A stretch of 64,000 bases of DNA from Branchiostoma lanceolatum (GCF_035083965.1 NC_089731.1:2643001-2707000); one strand, 5' to 3'; positions 31,754 through 44,801 are shown, counted from the stretch's first letter. Made by a program: numbers and translations. The notes: generated by a model from the sequence alone, not told the origin.

Positions 31754-34700
31754 TCAGGTGACAGCTGCAGCTGCCTCACACCTGCTGGTTGCCATGGTTC
31801 CCAGCTGCAGCCAGGTGTCTGTGTCCGGGTCGTAACACTCAACGGTGTTCAGTGTGACGGGAGCAGCATAGCCTGGGGGGAGGGGACAGTCAGGAATAAA
31901 TGCTGAGGCAACAGTTAAAGACGAACATCATCGAACTCAAATGAACTTACAGTCAAACCTACACTAGTGACCACCTTTACATAAAGACCACCTGGCCATT
32001 GATATACAGTCAAACATGTGCGAATGACCACCTCTACATAAGGGCCAACTGGCCAATGTGATGACCAATTTTTGATGGTCCTATTGACATATGAAGAATC
32101 CTATGTATATTGACCGCTTGCCCAAAGGACCATATTTCATCAGTCCCCCAAGTGGTCTTCTTGGGCAGTTTTGAATGTATTTCTGAGGAATGACAAAGGA
32201 TCGGTTCAAGATTTGTTGCGGGTATATCATTAACTGTTTTACAAAGAAAATTTAAAAATCATGATAATGTTATGAGATCTTTCCATGGATTGCTCAAATT
32301 TTTCCCACCTCTGGTGGACGATCGTCCCCCCAGCACGTACAGCATGTTGTTGATGGCGGCTACAGAGGCTCCTGCTCGCGCTGTGGACAGGGGGGCAACC
32401 TCCCGCCATTTGTCCTGGGGACGGGGAATAATCACAGCTATGAAGTTACTACAAACTGGATCTACTTAATGTGTACTAGTATATTAGCTTAGCTTATCAA
32501 TTTAATCTACCATGTATGTTTAAACCAAGTACTGTATATATTTCACTGTTTATGTCACTTACATGTTAGTTAGGTTTATGTTAAATGACCTGTATCTAGC
32601 CCCTCGGGGCACGAATGTACAATAAAGGTCTTCTTTCATTATAATGCAAGCCAATTCTGCATGCAGAGCAACTTCAGAACCCCATCATGACCAGTTAACA
32701 CTCACAGTGCCACCACCACTGCCTCCTTCTAAAGAAAACTCTTGAGAAGCCTGTTTAGCTAGGAGGCCCTTCCTGACCCTAATCTCTCATTATAGATGAT
32801 AGGATATGAAGTATCTTGTTTTACGATCATCCAAATATTCAATTAACCCACTGGACATCAATGAGCCACCAGGCCATTCAGTGTAATAATATAACCAGCT
32901 GCTGCCGCGCTGCGTGCCTGCACAGCTGGTGTGTTATGCCAAACGGCAGTTATACCGGCTATATAAATACAGATACAGACACACTGTACACCCCCAGACT
33001 TTCCCCAAGTACACTCCCTAACAAACAGACAAACAAACAAATAAATGCACAATACCTCCACTGGGGAGTACTTCTCCACAGTCCTGAGAGCCTCCTTCTG
33101 ATCATTCCACCCCCCCACGGCATACAGACACCCCCCCAGCGTCCCCACCCCCACGTATGCTCGACGCTCCTTCATGTCGGGCAGTCGTGTCCAGTCTTGC
33201 GTTACGGGGTCGTAGAACTCGGCACTCCTGAGCTCTGACCCCAGGTCACTCATGCCACCCACAACATACAGGAAGCCTGGAGAGGAATGGTGCATGTTGG
33301 CTGGTGACAAACTGCAGGCAACACATTTAACATGCTGAACAGAAAATAAAGATTATGTCATGTGTTTGAATGAATCTCTGGATCCATAGTGTGTTGTTAA
33401 AATATGAGAAAGAGACTTAACTATTTAAGGTCCAATAATATCAGACTCAAAAAAATCAGGAGGGTGTGAAAAGCTTGATGTAAACTTTGTGTGGGGTTAA
33501 AGTTTGTAAATTTTACATGGTTTCTGTTGCCCTTATTCTTGCTCAACCTTCTTGAGCTTGTTACCTTCTTCCATTGAACCCACGTTTTAACAGAACACCC
33601 CAGCCAGGTATTTCTGGTGCATCTGAAATCTTACCATCCATCTCCGTAACCCCCATGCAGAACCTCAGGGTCTCTACTCTCCCAACGACCTCCCACTTCT
33701 TGACCTCAGGGTCGTATCTTTCGATCGTGTTCCCGATCTCCGACCCGACCCAGCCGCCGATCGCGTAGATCGCGTCCTGAAGAACACAGACGCCAAGTCC
33801 ACACCTCGGCACGGTCATCACGGACGGGACGATTGTCCAACGGTTCACCGCCGGATCAAAACACTCCACGTTGTCATAGATTAGCGAGTCACTTTCCCCG
33901 CCGACCGCGTAGACTTTCCCGTGCAGCACGGCGATCCCGTGCCCGCTGCGGCAGTAGTTCAGCGGCGGGAGGAAGCTCCACCGTTGACTGAACGAGTCGT
34001 AACACTCCGCCATGTTGATGGTGTGACTGTCGCTCCACCGTTCCCCCGGAAGTCTCGTGTACCCTCCCGCCACGTACAGAAACTTGCGAGCGTTCCGACG
34101 CGGTTTGGCGAACCCAAAGTTTTTCAATGGCCTTAAGATAGGCCTGCCGGGTTTACAGATGATGTTGTAGTCTTCAAACAACTTCTGTAAGACGATCTGG
34201 AGACTCAAGTCGGTCAGGACATGCTTCAGGTACTTTGAGAGACACTGGGGAGAAATGAGAGGGAACCTTACGGGAGACAGAATGTCGTAAACAAACCGTC
34301 GCCGTTTTGTGACGTCGTACATTATCCATGACATGGCACTGGTGAAGACCTGATACTCGTTTTCCACATGTAGATCCTCGCTGGACAGAAGTTCAGACAG
34401 GAGATCCTTGGAGACGTTGAAGAACTCCTCCTCCCGTGTGACCTGGGTGAAGTGGGACTGGATGTAGGCGAGGCTGGCGGAGCAGAGGTCCTCACAGGCG
34501 TGTGCCTCCGCGTACATGTAGATCCCGATGGCGTTGGACGGATGGAGCTGGGAGCAAACAAACAAACAAACAAACAAACAAACAGTTGTTTACCTGGATA
34601 ACTAAGTTCTATGCACACAACCAGTATTTAATCATCTGCCAATGTTTTGGTCACCGTTAAATTGGGACTGCATCACACTGTAACAGTGACACCTACATTG

Positions 34701-36116
34701 TAGCTGCAGTGAAGTAGAACCAGTCATTATTACCCTGAGGTAAGTGACAGATCAAGGTCAACAAAATGGTGGTAGGTGATCATGTAACGTTACTGGTTGT
34801 GTGCAAAAACTTAATTATCTACTAGTAGTGACTTATCAACCTGATTCATAAAGTAGTCATCAGAATGAAGAAAACCAAGAAAGAAACAGCAATGAAGTCT
34901 GGTTCTACTGTGACAAGTTCTAATGTCAGTAGAGGGTCTGAGACACTCAGTCTCAAACAAACCTGAGAGCGGAGAAAACTGGTGCAGGCACTGATGACGT
35001 CGGGCAGCTGAAACATGTCGGCTGCTGCCAGGAGGTCTTGAACATTGCCGACAGTCACGTCAATGGAACCTGGGGGATGATAACATCATACACTAAACCG
35101 TTAACATTTACAGGTACTGTAACATAATTAATGAAACACAATTATTCATTCCCTTTGTAAATGTAACGTTAATTGGCTAGGCATGCAACCATTCAACCAG
35201 CTAACCAGTATAAAATAACTAGCCAACCAACCAGGCAACCAACCAACCAGTCAACCATAAACGTTTGCACTTGACTGACCAATCAACTAACCTACCAACC
35301 AACAAATCAGACAGTAACCAACTAACCAATTCATCAATTAAATAACCAAAAATCAAGTAGATTTGAAAATAAACAGCCTTCCAGTCAGCTACCACCCAAA
35401 CAAGTGATCGACAGACACACCCACCAACCAACACACACAAACAAACGCGTTGTTTACCTGTGTACATGAAGTCCAGCAGCATGTTGAACACCTCCGGCTC
35501 CACGGCGTGAAGCTCCACCTGTCCTCGGTGCGCCTCGCTCATCCCCCCGCCCAGCATCGCCGCGAAGTACGGGGAACAGGCCACGACCACGGCGCGGTGC
35601 ACGGGGAACAGCGAGGTCCCAACGCTGAAAAAAACACACACATGACAATACAATCTTTGAATCATTGAAAAGTCTCGATTGAACGATAGCGGTGCACAAT
35701 CAACATAAATTTTGACCGTGATTCGTTTGACCGTTCTGGGGTTAGGACGTCTCGGTTGGAGCTGCACATGTCATTTGGAAATGACGTAAAATGGGGGTCC
35801 CGTGTTCGAGCATAGGGGTGGTAGCAACCCCTCCCTTTAAACATATACCCTGCTAGCAAGGAGACTTGATGACCTATATGTGCAGATATCTAGGCACTTC
35901 AACTTCAAGGGTCTGAACGAACGGATATTTTTACCCTGACGTCGGTCCGTTTTACAGAAGAAGAGAAGCTGTTTGGTACCTAAATTCCACGTCGCAGAAT
36001 TCCCGCCGTCCCCGAAGCTTGTTGAACTGGCTTAGCACGTTTTTGGAGTGCCAGTCGGCGTGGAAATGTAGAGTTTCATCTCCAGTGACGCCTCTACCGC
36101 CTCCTGCGGCCGCCAT
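31754..36116 (-). CDS. IPP: Actin-binding protein IPP (BTB-BACK-Kelch, KLHL27)
   Basis: There are seven exons on the minus strand: 36116-35980, 35624-35458, 35069-34963, 34547-33635, 33276-33056, 32414-32309 and 31872-31754. Phases agree, giving 589 residues (human IPP is about 584). The BTB domain covers about residues 30-137 (LFPVHRAVVVACSPYFAAML, LLDFMYTG), then BACK (about 140-245, EYQVFTSAMSWIMYDVTKR). Six Kelch blades with paired glycines run from about 290 to the end (FLYVAGGYTRLPGERWSDS, KVYAVGGESDS, AIYAIGGWVGSEIGNTIERY, LYVVGGMSD, LYAVGGWND, LYVLGGRSSTRGY). The TRLPGERWSDS and GWVGSEIGNTIERYDP strings point to IPP rather than other KLHL proteins. BTB-Kelch proteins commonly act as Cullin-3 substrate adaptors, and IPP is also reported to bind actin. 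The start context ACAATGGCGGCC contains a YY1-like motif. Confidence 0.93.
31951..32180. mobile_element. TIR element remnant (ACAGTCAAACCT...)
   Basis: It begins TACAGTCAAACCTAC and ends with CAGTTTTGAATGTA, an imperfect complement. A second ACAGTCAAAC lies inside near 32007. GTGACCACC, GACCACCTGGCC and AGTGGTCTTC make up its body. It resembles decayed mariner-like MITEs with a TA target. It lies in an IPP intron. Confidence 0.5.
32500..32640 (+). mobile_element. Possible LINE 3' tail
   Basis: The text TAGCCCCTCGGGGCAC followed by GTACAATAAAGGTC resembles 3' ends of non-LTR retrotransposons with a small CCCC/GGGG hairpin before the polyadenylation signal. No coding part is present. Confidence 0.4.
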
Positions 36117-36484
36117 TGTTGTCAACATCTGACACTCTGAATGTGGACCATTCTATTATAGATAAGGGATACTTTGTGAATGAAAATATTAAGATTTTAC
36201 TTTTATAGCATATTCAAGGCTATTATGTAGCATTTTATGATACAAATAAACAAATCAATGGTAGAAGCGTACTTCTGTGACAATTAATGTTGAACTTTTA
36301 GTGCAATTACTACATGGTAAAATATATTCACCCCCGAATCAAATAGTCATATTTAGGTCAAAGGTTGTGGCTTGATAGTTCATTGAACTTTTGAACTTTG
36401 AGCACTTATGAAGAAAAGAGTTTCTCATGAACTTCTTACCCTAAAGTTCTTTAAGTGCCCAGATCCACGTCTTAAAGTCTCGCC
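36117..36484. promoter_or_regulatory. Probable bidirectional promoter IPP / LDH2-like
   Basis: 368 bases separate the divergent start codons. IPP starts in a YY1-like AATGGCGGC context. No TATA box stands out. Confidence 0.5.
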
Positions 36485-39400
36485 ATGGCTGCAGCGAGTG
36501 TCGCGGCTCACATAGTGCCTAAGCAGGAGGTCGTGTCGTTCGTGGAGCGGTGTATGGGGGCGGTGGGAACACCGGTAGCTCACGCCACGGCCCTGGCGCA
36601 GGCCCTGATGACCGCCGACTACAGGGGACACTTCAGCCACGGGCTCAACAGGCTTGGTACGTGCCACAAACTCTCGGGTCTGCTGTTATTTTGGGGCAGG
36701 AAATCCCATAGTTTATTTCAGAAAACGAAGATCTTGGAGTTTATGTCAGTTTGGGATGCGGCCACGCCCCCTTGTGTGGTGGTTTGTTTATTTGTTTGCC
36801 AATTGTTGGAGAGCTCTCCATTTGTGGATCATACACACTTTTGATACTATTTTTATCATAAATCTTCCTGGAGTCGTAATCATAACAAACATATTACATC
36901 ATTAAACCTATGGTGTAGTGGTTAGCGGTCCTTCCCCGGAATTGCAAGGTTCAGACGAGAGTCCCAGTGTAGATAGCCGTCGGTGTTCTGTATCTTGCTT
37001 TGTGCGTCATTGGAGGTACCGTAGTAGTTCAATTAGATATATGGTAAAGGGGTGAAGTCTGCCATCTCTGATTTCCTTGTTTATAATTATCTTACATGTT
37101 TGTTTGATTGATGAATATTTCCCATCACCATGATGTCTAAGTCAACTGTGACTTCAACTTTGACATATTACATAACAATACATCGCACAGCGCATATGCA
37201 GTTCAAAGCATCAGAACCTAGCCTATCACCTTCCCTTCAGACATGTATGTGCAGGACATCCGGTCCGGTATGACGGTGAAGGATGGAGAACCGACCGTCG
37301 TGAACGAGAGGGCGGGGACGGCGTTCGTGAACGGCAACAACCTCCTCGGGCCGGTGGTGTCGAATTTCTGCATGGACCTCGCCATGAGGAAGGCAAAGGA
37401 TGCTGGGATAGGATGGGTGGTTGCTTGTGGTGAGTTAAAGATTGGCAAAAAAGTTTGTAGAAATTGGTGAAATAAAGTGAAAATTTTATTCAGGAATATT
37501 GAATCTTCTTCAGTCACCCTCAACTTATTATTCTAAAATCTAATGGTAAAGGTACAACTGTAGTCCCAAAGTCTGTAGGGGCAGTGCATGGGTTGTTATT
37601 GGCCGGAAGGCGGAGCTCCACAACCTTTACCTCCCCAACCAAAGTCAGGTATCCATTTCTAAGCCTTTCCCAAAGACACAAGGTCTAGCCAGTAATGCCA
37701 GGAATCAATAGCCTGGTGTTATCAAAACCTGATATAGCTGCAGAGTCCCTTCTGTCCTCTCTTTGGATACTAGGCTAAGGAATATAACCTGTGACCTCTT
37801 GATCTTGGGTCTCTTAGTCTATCCACTTGGCCATTCAACGCCACTTCCAGTCTTGTGTCTTAAAGGAGATGCCATATCTTAGACAAAACAAGAAATACCA
37901 TTCAGTAACCCTGTAGGAAGTGTTATGACATCTTCTTTAATCACTATGCTTTATCTACATTGCAGGGTCGAACCATTACAGCATTGCAGGGTACTACAGT
38001 CTGAAGGCTTGTGACCAAGGCTTGGTGGTACGGCCCAGAACATATTGATTTCTGTATCTATTGTTGAATTTGTCTTTAAATAAACTTTCATTTGAAGTAT
38101 TATATCTTTGCTCATTTATGTAAGGCTGAGCATGTGAGGAAACAATCAGAATATTAATGCCATTAGTTATTGAGAATATGACAGCCTATTGTTGTTGATA
38201 ATGATTCTTTCAACTGAATAGAATGTAAAAGCTTGTGATGTCATCTGCGTATCTTATGCAGGGCATGTGCTACACCAACACGTCCCCACTGGTGGTGCCG
38301 ACAAGAGCCAGGAAGGTATGGCAGTTATGTCACAGGTTTATGTAAGGGGTAACTAACAGAGTCATCTGGTAACTATTGTAGTGTTCCTTATGAATTTCTA
38401 TACATGTATGTAAGAACAAGAGCAATTGGAATAGATAGGTACCGTGCGAACAACACAACGTTGAGCAATATGTATTATGTGAAAATTTAAATCATAGATG
38501 GAATTTTGGATGTTTGAAATTTTATAAACACTAGCTAAAAGATGCCTGATAGTTCTACTACTAGTATGTACTCTATGTTGTCTCCTCAGATTTCAAGAAT
38601 AAAGGAAAAGAGCATATACATGTATATGATGCCCCCTTTATCTTCTCATTTAATTCATGCTGGTCATGTAACCATTTTTCTAGCCTGTTCTGGGTACCAA
38701 CCCCATCTCCGTGGCCGCCCCTGGGAAGGAGGGCGACAGTTTTGTGTTGGACATGGCGACCTCCACGTGTGCCCTTGGGAAGGTGAGTTATACATGACTG
38801 ACAGCCGTCAATCATATTTTACCAGTTCATAAAGTGTACTTGAGGAAAACTTGACTTTAGTTCGTAGTTTTGGGGGTCAGGGGAAAAAAACTGTATGCAG
38901 TTCCAGAAACGAGACAAGGAAATGGAATAGAATCTGTATTGCAGTAAGTAGATATTTCTCTCAAGGGACACATGTTTCTGTTTTCCCCCAGGTTGAGCTG
39001 CACGACAGGAAAGGGCTGCCCATCCCCACCAGTTGGGGAGTGGACTCTGCCGGCAGGGTAATTCACCATCTTCTACATACACTTAACACTTAGGGATGTT
39101 CTATTGTAACATTTAAAGGGGGAGGAAGATATAGTTTTATTTTCCTGGAGATATAAACTACTTTCTTCTTGATTTCACATAATGAAGCTAACACAGAGTG
39201 ATGACCATTTTGTGCAAAGAGTCCATTCTAAACCTTGTTTCTGTTCTTTCCTGCAGGAATCCACTGAACCAAAGCCTGTGTTACAGGGTGGAGGGCTGAT
39301 GCCACTAGGAGGGTCAGAGGTCACAGGTTTGTACCAAAGGCTAAAGGTCAGAGGTCTTAAATTTATCAAAAGTGCAAGTGTCACTGGGAGGATTATAGGT

Positions 39401-41286
39401 TATACAGTTGTGTTCTTGCAAGGCTCTGTCTTTTTGTCTTGCCAAAGTGTTTCTGTGATCATCAGATGTGAAACATACTGTTATGAAGCTGGTGTGATAT
39501 TCCAAAGGGAGTTATACTGGCTGTATAGATACAGAGAATGAATTTTCTTTCTTACTGCAGGAGGGTACAAGGGGTATGGGCTGGCCATGATGGTGGAGCT
39601 GTTCTGAGTTTGACCTTGAGTATGTTTGACCTTTCCACAGGAGGGTATAAGGGATACGGGCTGGCCATGATGGTGGAGCTGTTCTGAGTTTGACCTTGAG
39701 TATGTTTGACCTTTCCACAGGAGGGTACAAGGGATATGGGCTGGCCATGATGGTGGAGCTGTTCTGTGGGATCCTGAGCGGTGGAGCATACGGGCCGAAC
39801 GTACGCAGGTGGAAAACTAATGACAGGGTCGCCAACTTGGTGAGTCGTAGTCTTCTGCATGTCAAATCATCATGGGGGTCGAAGTTCTAGTGCTGTCCCT
39901 GGTGCTGAAATCCATGTGTTTGCATTGGGAAGATTGCTGAAAATCTCTGGCTCAAACTGGCAAGCCAACCTGGTTATTTGTGATCTTCTGCATGTGAAAT
40001 TGTCATGGAACTTGTCTGCATGTGAAATAACCAGTGGACTAAGAGTGGGCTGTTTGCATAGCTAGCCCTTTCCCTGGTTCTGAAATCTATGTGTTTGTGA
40101 AAGTTATTTTGTGTATTTGATGGTAATGAAACACATGCTGAAATGTACTTGGTTCTTACAAAGCTTTACTTACTTCCCTACCCTGCCTTTTCCAGGGCCA
40201 GTGTTTTGTAGCCATCGACCCAGAGGCCTTCGCTCCAGGGTTCCAGGACCGCATGCAGGACATGATGGACTGCTGTAGGAACCTAGAGCCGGTGAGTCTG
40301 GGGGAAGTTATGGGGGTAGAGGGAGAGTTTTGGGGGGATGGTTATCCTGCTGTAGTCCCAGGACCGCATGCAGGACATGATGGACTGCTGTAGGAACCTA
40401 GAGCCGGTGAGTTTTGGGGAAGTTATGGGGGTAGAGGGAGAGTTTTGGGGGGATGGTTATCCTGCTGTAGTACCAGGACCGCATGCAGGACATGATGGAC
40501 TGTTGTAGGAACTTAGAACCGGTGAGTCTGGGGGACGTTTTGGGGGTAGAGGGAGAGTTATTGGGGGAGAGTTATCCTGCTGCAGTACCAGGACCGCATG
40601 CAAGACTGTTGTAGGAACCCAGAACCGGGAAGTCTGAGGGATGTTACAAATTGACTGATTGACAGCTGTCATGAGTTCCAGGCTGAAGGAGAGACAGAGG
40701 TGTTTGATTGACTGATTGTTTGACTGATTGATTGATTGACAGCTGTCGTGCATTACAGGCTGAAGGAGAGACAGAAGTGCTGGTAGCAGGGGACCCAGAG
40801 AGGAAACACATGGCCATGTGTGACGCACAGGGAGGGATTCCATATCATGTCAACCAGATTACTCATCTGGTGAGTTATAGTGGGGGTATATCTTGAAGAA
40901 ATATGTGTACCTTTTACCTGAAGCAGAATCTAAAAACATGCTCATGAAGATTGGTTGATAAGCTTTTCTCTGGTAAAAATCTCTTCCTGTAAGTTTATAC
41001 TCTATAAAAAAAAGGAAGTACCAAACTTCACTGCCAGAGCTTTTTTTTTAGCCTAAGGCTATTGGCAGGATGATCCTGTCAGCAGTATAAATAATTGCAC
41101 TGCTGACAGGATCATCCTGTCAGCAGCAAATTTTTCTACTGCTGACAGGATTATCCTGCCAATAGCCTTAGGCTAAAAAAAATCTCTGGCAGTGAAGTTT
41201 GGTTTTGAAGAAGTATTTTCTTCCTTTTCCTGCAGCAAGACCTGGCTAAGCAGCTGGAGGTGGAACCCTTGAGGGAGAAGAAGTGA
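36485..41286 (+). CDS. LDH2/MDG2-family NAD(P)-dependent malate/lactate-type dehydrogenase
   Basis: There are eleven exons: 36485-36656, 37241-37429, 37966-38027, 38262-38315, 38684-38782, 38992-39057, 39257-39326, 39721-39839, 40196-40291, 40759-40869 and 41236-41286. Phases agree, giving 362 residues, the usual size of the family. Family marks are DYRGHFSHGLNRL near the N-terminus, GSNHYSIAGYYS (residues 121-132, with His124 expected at the active site), TNTSPLVVPT, LGTNPISVAAPGKEGDSFVL, DMATSTCALGK, and LMPLGGSEVTGGYKGYGLAM. These enzymes reduce or oxidise 2-oxo/2-hydroxy acids in the cytosol. They are unrelated to classical LDH, and the substrate of the animal member is not settled. Introns 7, 8 and 9 carry tandem copies of the edges of exons 8, 9 and 10. 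No peptide signal is seen. Confidence 0.9.
36909..36985 (+). mobile_element. tRNA-like SINE head, degenerate
   Basis: TGGTGTAGTGGTTAGCGGTC is A-box-like and GCAAGGTTCAGACGAGAGTC is a poor B-box. A true tRNA fold is not supported, so it is read as a SINE relic in LDH2-like intron 1. Confidence 0.4.
39561..39720 (+). repeat. Two exact-period copies of the LDH2-like exon 8 acceptor edge
   Basis: CAG|GAGGGTACAAGGGGTATGGG at 39561, CAG|GAGGGTATAAGGGATACGGG at 39641 and the real exon at 39721 are spaced exactly 80 bases apart. Each copy holds 45 coding bases, then GAGTTTGACC intron text. In the gene's frame both copies stop at TTC-TGA (39605-39607 and 39685-39687), so use of either acceptor truncates the enzyme. 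Confidence 0.9.
40292..40640 (+). repeat. Three copies of the LDH2-like exon 9 donor edge
   Basis: CCAGGACCGCATGCAGGACA, then CCTAGAGCCGGTGAGT, is repeated after the real exon end at about 118-base steps, near 40355, 40472 and 40588. The first two keep a GT donor (GGTGAGT). The third has lost part of the exon and the donor (GGGAAGT). Confidence 0.85.
40675..40758 (+). repeat. Copy of the LDH2-like exon 10 acceptor edge with (TGATTGAC)n
   Basis: TTCCAG|GCTGAAGGAGAGACAG at 40682 precedes the real ACAG|GCTGAAGGAGAGACAG at 40759, a 77-base step. GACAGCTGTC intron text and a short GATT repeat lie between. Confidence 0.8.
41028..41202. mobile_element. Long hairpin element, 175 bp
   Basis: Outer arms CCAAACTTCACTGCCAGAG and its complement enclose TTAGCCTAAGGCTATTGGCA and its complement, then two further copies of CTGCTGACAGGATCATCCTG-type arms. 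Like the smaller hairpins it has AGCCT...AGGCT inner ends. I did not find a clean target duplication. It lies in the last LDH2-like intron. Confidence 0.75.
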
Positions 41287-42186
41287 AGCTGAAAGTCTCA
41301 AGGTGTTTACAGTTTGCCCTGGTTTAGTGTTCACGGTTTTCTTGGTAACCACCGCAAAAGGCTTGTTCTGTCTTCTACCCTGCTACCACCTTGTTTCAAC
41401 CGCAAACTAAAAACTACCGCAAACACTCCATTTTCTCCCTACTGTGAAATTAAAACACTGCAAACTTGAATGCATTTACAGTATATAGCTACATAGGCAT
41501 GTATGTTACAGAATTCAAAATGAGACTTTGAATATGGGCATACGTTTTTCTTCATGCTTACCTCATTTGAAAGTTGACATGTAATTGTAAATTGCTTCTC
41601 TCAAACTCTCTTTTAATGTAATAATTTGGTAATTCTTATGAGTTAAAGCCCGGGTTTGATGCTTTCAGGTCTTCCCAGGAACTAAACAGACATCATGAAC
41701 AGCAAAACCTGCCCAGCTGAGGGCAGATTTCTCATCAGCTGACTCACAGTGAAACAGTCCTGTAACCTGTGCAATAATCATGATCTACCTGTCGACTATA
41801 GTTTCCCTATTATGATCTCTTGTGCAAAAATCTTTACACAATCACGAGATGAGGTAGTTTCCATAGAAACTGTGGATTTCTGTAATTTGTAACTAATTGG
41901 TATTTGTTATCGTGGTGTATTTGGTGGGTTGTACTTCTTACTATGGAAACCATGTAACAATCCTGACTTGATATTATTGGATTGTAAGGGAAATATTTTA
42001 TGGAATAAATTAATAAAGCCTCATCATAAACCTCTTTACTATGCTTTGTTTACTTCTCTTGTTTACCTTGCTTGTAACCATGGCAATGACCATGCAGTTA
42101 AGTCCTGTTATTCCGCATCAACCTGCTAGGTGGCATTTTAATACAGGTTGGTGTACTGATCAAGTTAGACCATATTACAGCACGGT

Positions 42187-42354
42187 GTAGTGGGCCAGAA
42201 TCTACCCGTCCAGAATATACCCAGGTATATTCTGGGCTAGCCCAGATCTAGATTATATCTGGGTATATTCTGGCTTAGCCCAGATTATACCCCAGGGTAT
42301 AATTTGGCCCAGGGGGGTATAATCTGGGGGCAGGGGTAGACTCTGGCCTGCTAC
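42187..42354. repeat. Imperfect fold-back repeat, 168 bp
   Basis: GTAGTGGGCCAGAATCTACC at the left matches the complement of the right end (GTAGCAGGCCAGAGTCTACC). Inside lie repeats of CCAGAATATACCC, GCTAGCCCAGAT and TATATCTGGGTATATTCTGG. Confidence 0.65.
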
Positions 42355-42399
42355 ATTTGTACAACGGGAGCAACCAGAAAACAGCACAGAAATGAATTA

Positions 42400-42680
42400 A
42401 AAGTGCCAGTTTAGCTCAAATAAACTTAATGAACAGATGAGCTAATATTCCACTGGTCGTGATAGAGAAGACAGGCACTACTAACAGTATTTACAGGTTC
42501 ATTGTACCAGGGATATTTTCCTAGCTCTTTTTGACAAGTACGATGAACAGCGGACCACAGGACTGCTAAGGACTGCAACCCTATCCAGTAGCGTGCATGT
42601 CAGGTGGGCGACACACTACCGAGTTCGAACTCACAATTTCTTGGTCCAGAGGCAGGATCACTTACCACATGAGGCTATAA
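42400..42680 (-). mobile_element. tRNA-derived SINE (family C), minus strand
   Basis: On the minus strand the head reads GCCTCATGTGGTAAGTGATC with a B-box-like GTGAGTTCGAACTC. The body matches 27155-27345. The tail lies near 42400. Confidence 0.6.
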
Positions 42681-44801
42681 GTCATCAGTTTTCCTCCTTT
42701 TATTCAAACCATGATGATTATAATCATCCAATGCATCAATATTTCCTGTATCTTACACTCATACTGGCAAAGTACCTAAGACAATACTTCAATTAAACCT
42801 TTATGATATCATATAAAGATTTGCTACATATTGAAAATGTTTGTTAACATTGTACTACCCTGGTCAATTACCATAATATAATATATCATCTATGCTTTTC
42901 AATAAAGTCAGGTTAAAAATGTTCAAACTCATCACAAGGTATCACAAATGCATCATGTTCTACATCAAAGCTGTTAATATCACAACGACTGCAAAAAAAA
43001 ATCATCATTAAGTTTGTTAAAAAAGATACTGATATGTCAAGACTGAAGAAAGTGGTCAATCTCTTTAGAACAGCTGAAATCTGACATCTTTATAAATGTA
43101 AATGTCCTTTGGCATGAGAAGACTGGATTTTTGGCTGGCGACCATATCAAATTCAAAAGTTTTGCACACGTTTTTAAACTGAACTGAACATGATATCTTT
43201 GATAACTTACTGCATGACTTTCTGGGTTGATCAATTTGCAATCCGAACATTAAGCACTTCATTAAACTAGTAAAGGCTGAAGGTGAAAGGTCATAGTGCA
43301 CAGTGCATGAAGAGGGCTTAAGTTTAGAGGTCATAGGAGCTTGGTGTAATGAGGCACATGTACATGTAGAGGGGCCAAGGGCAATGGCCATAGAGACCTG
43401 GTACTGCCAAGGGGTGAAGGTGAAAGGTCATGATAAAGTTAGGTGCATCTGGAGAAGGCAGAAGGCCAAATGTTAAAGTTCAGATGCACTGAGGCATCTG
43501 GAGAAGGCTGAAGGTCAGATGCAGTGATGAGGTACATGTGGACTGGGCTGAAGTTTAAATGTCATAGAATTTTGTGCAATGAGGCATAGAAGGCTGAAGG
43601 TCAAAGTTCAGGTGCACTGCCACTTGAGGTACATGAACCTGTGGAGGGTTCAAGGAAAAATCAAGGTCATGCACATCACAGCTCAGCCTTTCAGTTGACT
43701 GCCTTTGTACCTGTTTCTGGCTGATTGCTCTAACAGTGCAATTAATGTAACTGTTATAAATGATTCAGAGGAAGTACACTGCACAATAATATAAGTACTG
43801 GCTGTAGAGAAACTGTAACTGTTTCCTTACTGGTAAGTACTGAGTATCATTCACACTTAAGTAACACTTCAACTACAATGTAACTCTACCTCCTTGTAGA
43901 GTAACGAGTTCACAGATCCTTGGCACTGCACTTGATCCCAAACATTTCTTTTAGACTTAAGCTAAGCAGCTTATGTCCTGCACTAGGGCTGACACCCCTG
44001 CAACTGTATTCATGTAGAAAATGTTTCACTGTGATATTCACAGTTATGTCCATGGAGGTGGTAAGTTACCCCGTGCATAGTTTGTATGATATTCATACTC
44101 ATGCTACTTAGCATACGTACATGTAGAAGGATCGGTCTCAGTCTCGATGTTTTATGCCTGTTTTTTCTTACTAACATTTGGTATTTTTTGCTACTTTTGC
44201 ACTTTAAGCAGTAGGAAAAGATGATCTGTAACACATTCTAAAGCACTGAGCACTGTGCAGTTTGAGAAAGTTTAACTTCAGGAAATGTTTGAAAGGAAGT
44301 GGAATGGACTTCTACGCTATCAATAACATCCATAATCTCAATTCTTCAGCAACATTCGGGCAAACCTATAGTAGAAATTCAGTACCCTTTTTCTTACAAT
44401 TGATTCATATGCAGAGTGAATCAAAGAGTTGAGATGATCTCCAACCAAGCATGAGAAGTTCTGCATTTGTTGTAATTATGCAACAGATCAGTGCCATCTT
44501 GGATGAGAAGCAGAACAGAAGCTCCTGAAATTTTCTGCAAGGCATGTTGTTTTCTTGAGCTACTTTGACTATATAGTTAAGTGTTGGTATCTGCTGTTGC
44601 TTAATACATGCCATGATGTTCAATTCCTGTGGGGATAAAATGTCATCAATCACTATGACTGACAACTGTAATGTAATGTGCAAATAATGAGAAGAGTAAT
44701 AAGACAACTGGAAGTTTCGTAAAACTAAAAACTGCAACTTGATACTTTGCACCGGGATATCACACTGCATGTGACACGATAGCGACAATGTTGTCTGATG
44801 A

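Larger units (their letters stand above)
41287..44801. other. Intergenic between convergent LDH2-like and LPCAT3
   Basis: Candidate polyadenylation signals occur near 42003 and 42012. A weak tandem pattern (GAAGGTCAAAG, GATGCACTGAGGCATCTGG) fills 43270-43700. The hairpin at 42187 and the SINE at 42400 are listed separately. I see no gene. Confidence 0.5.

Noticed and set aside
39481-39865. Minus-strand repetitive open frames (STIMASPYPLYPP)
   Set aside because: Antisense of the triplicated LDH2-like exon 8 edge.
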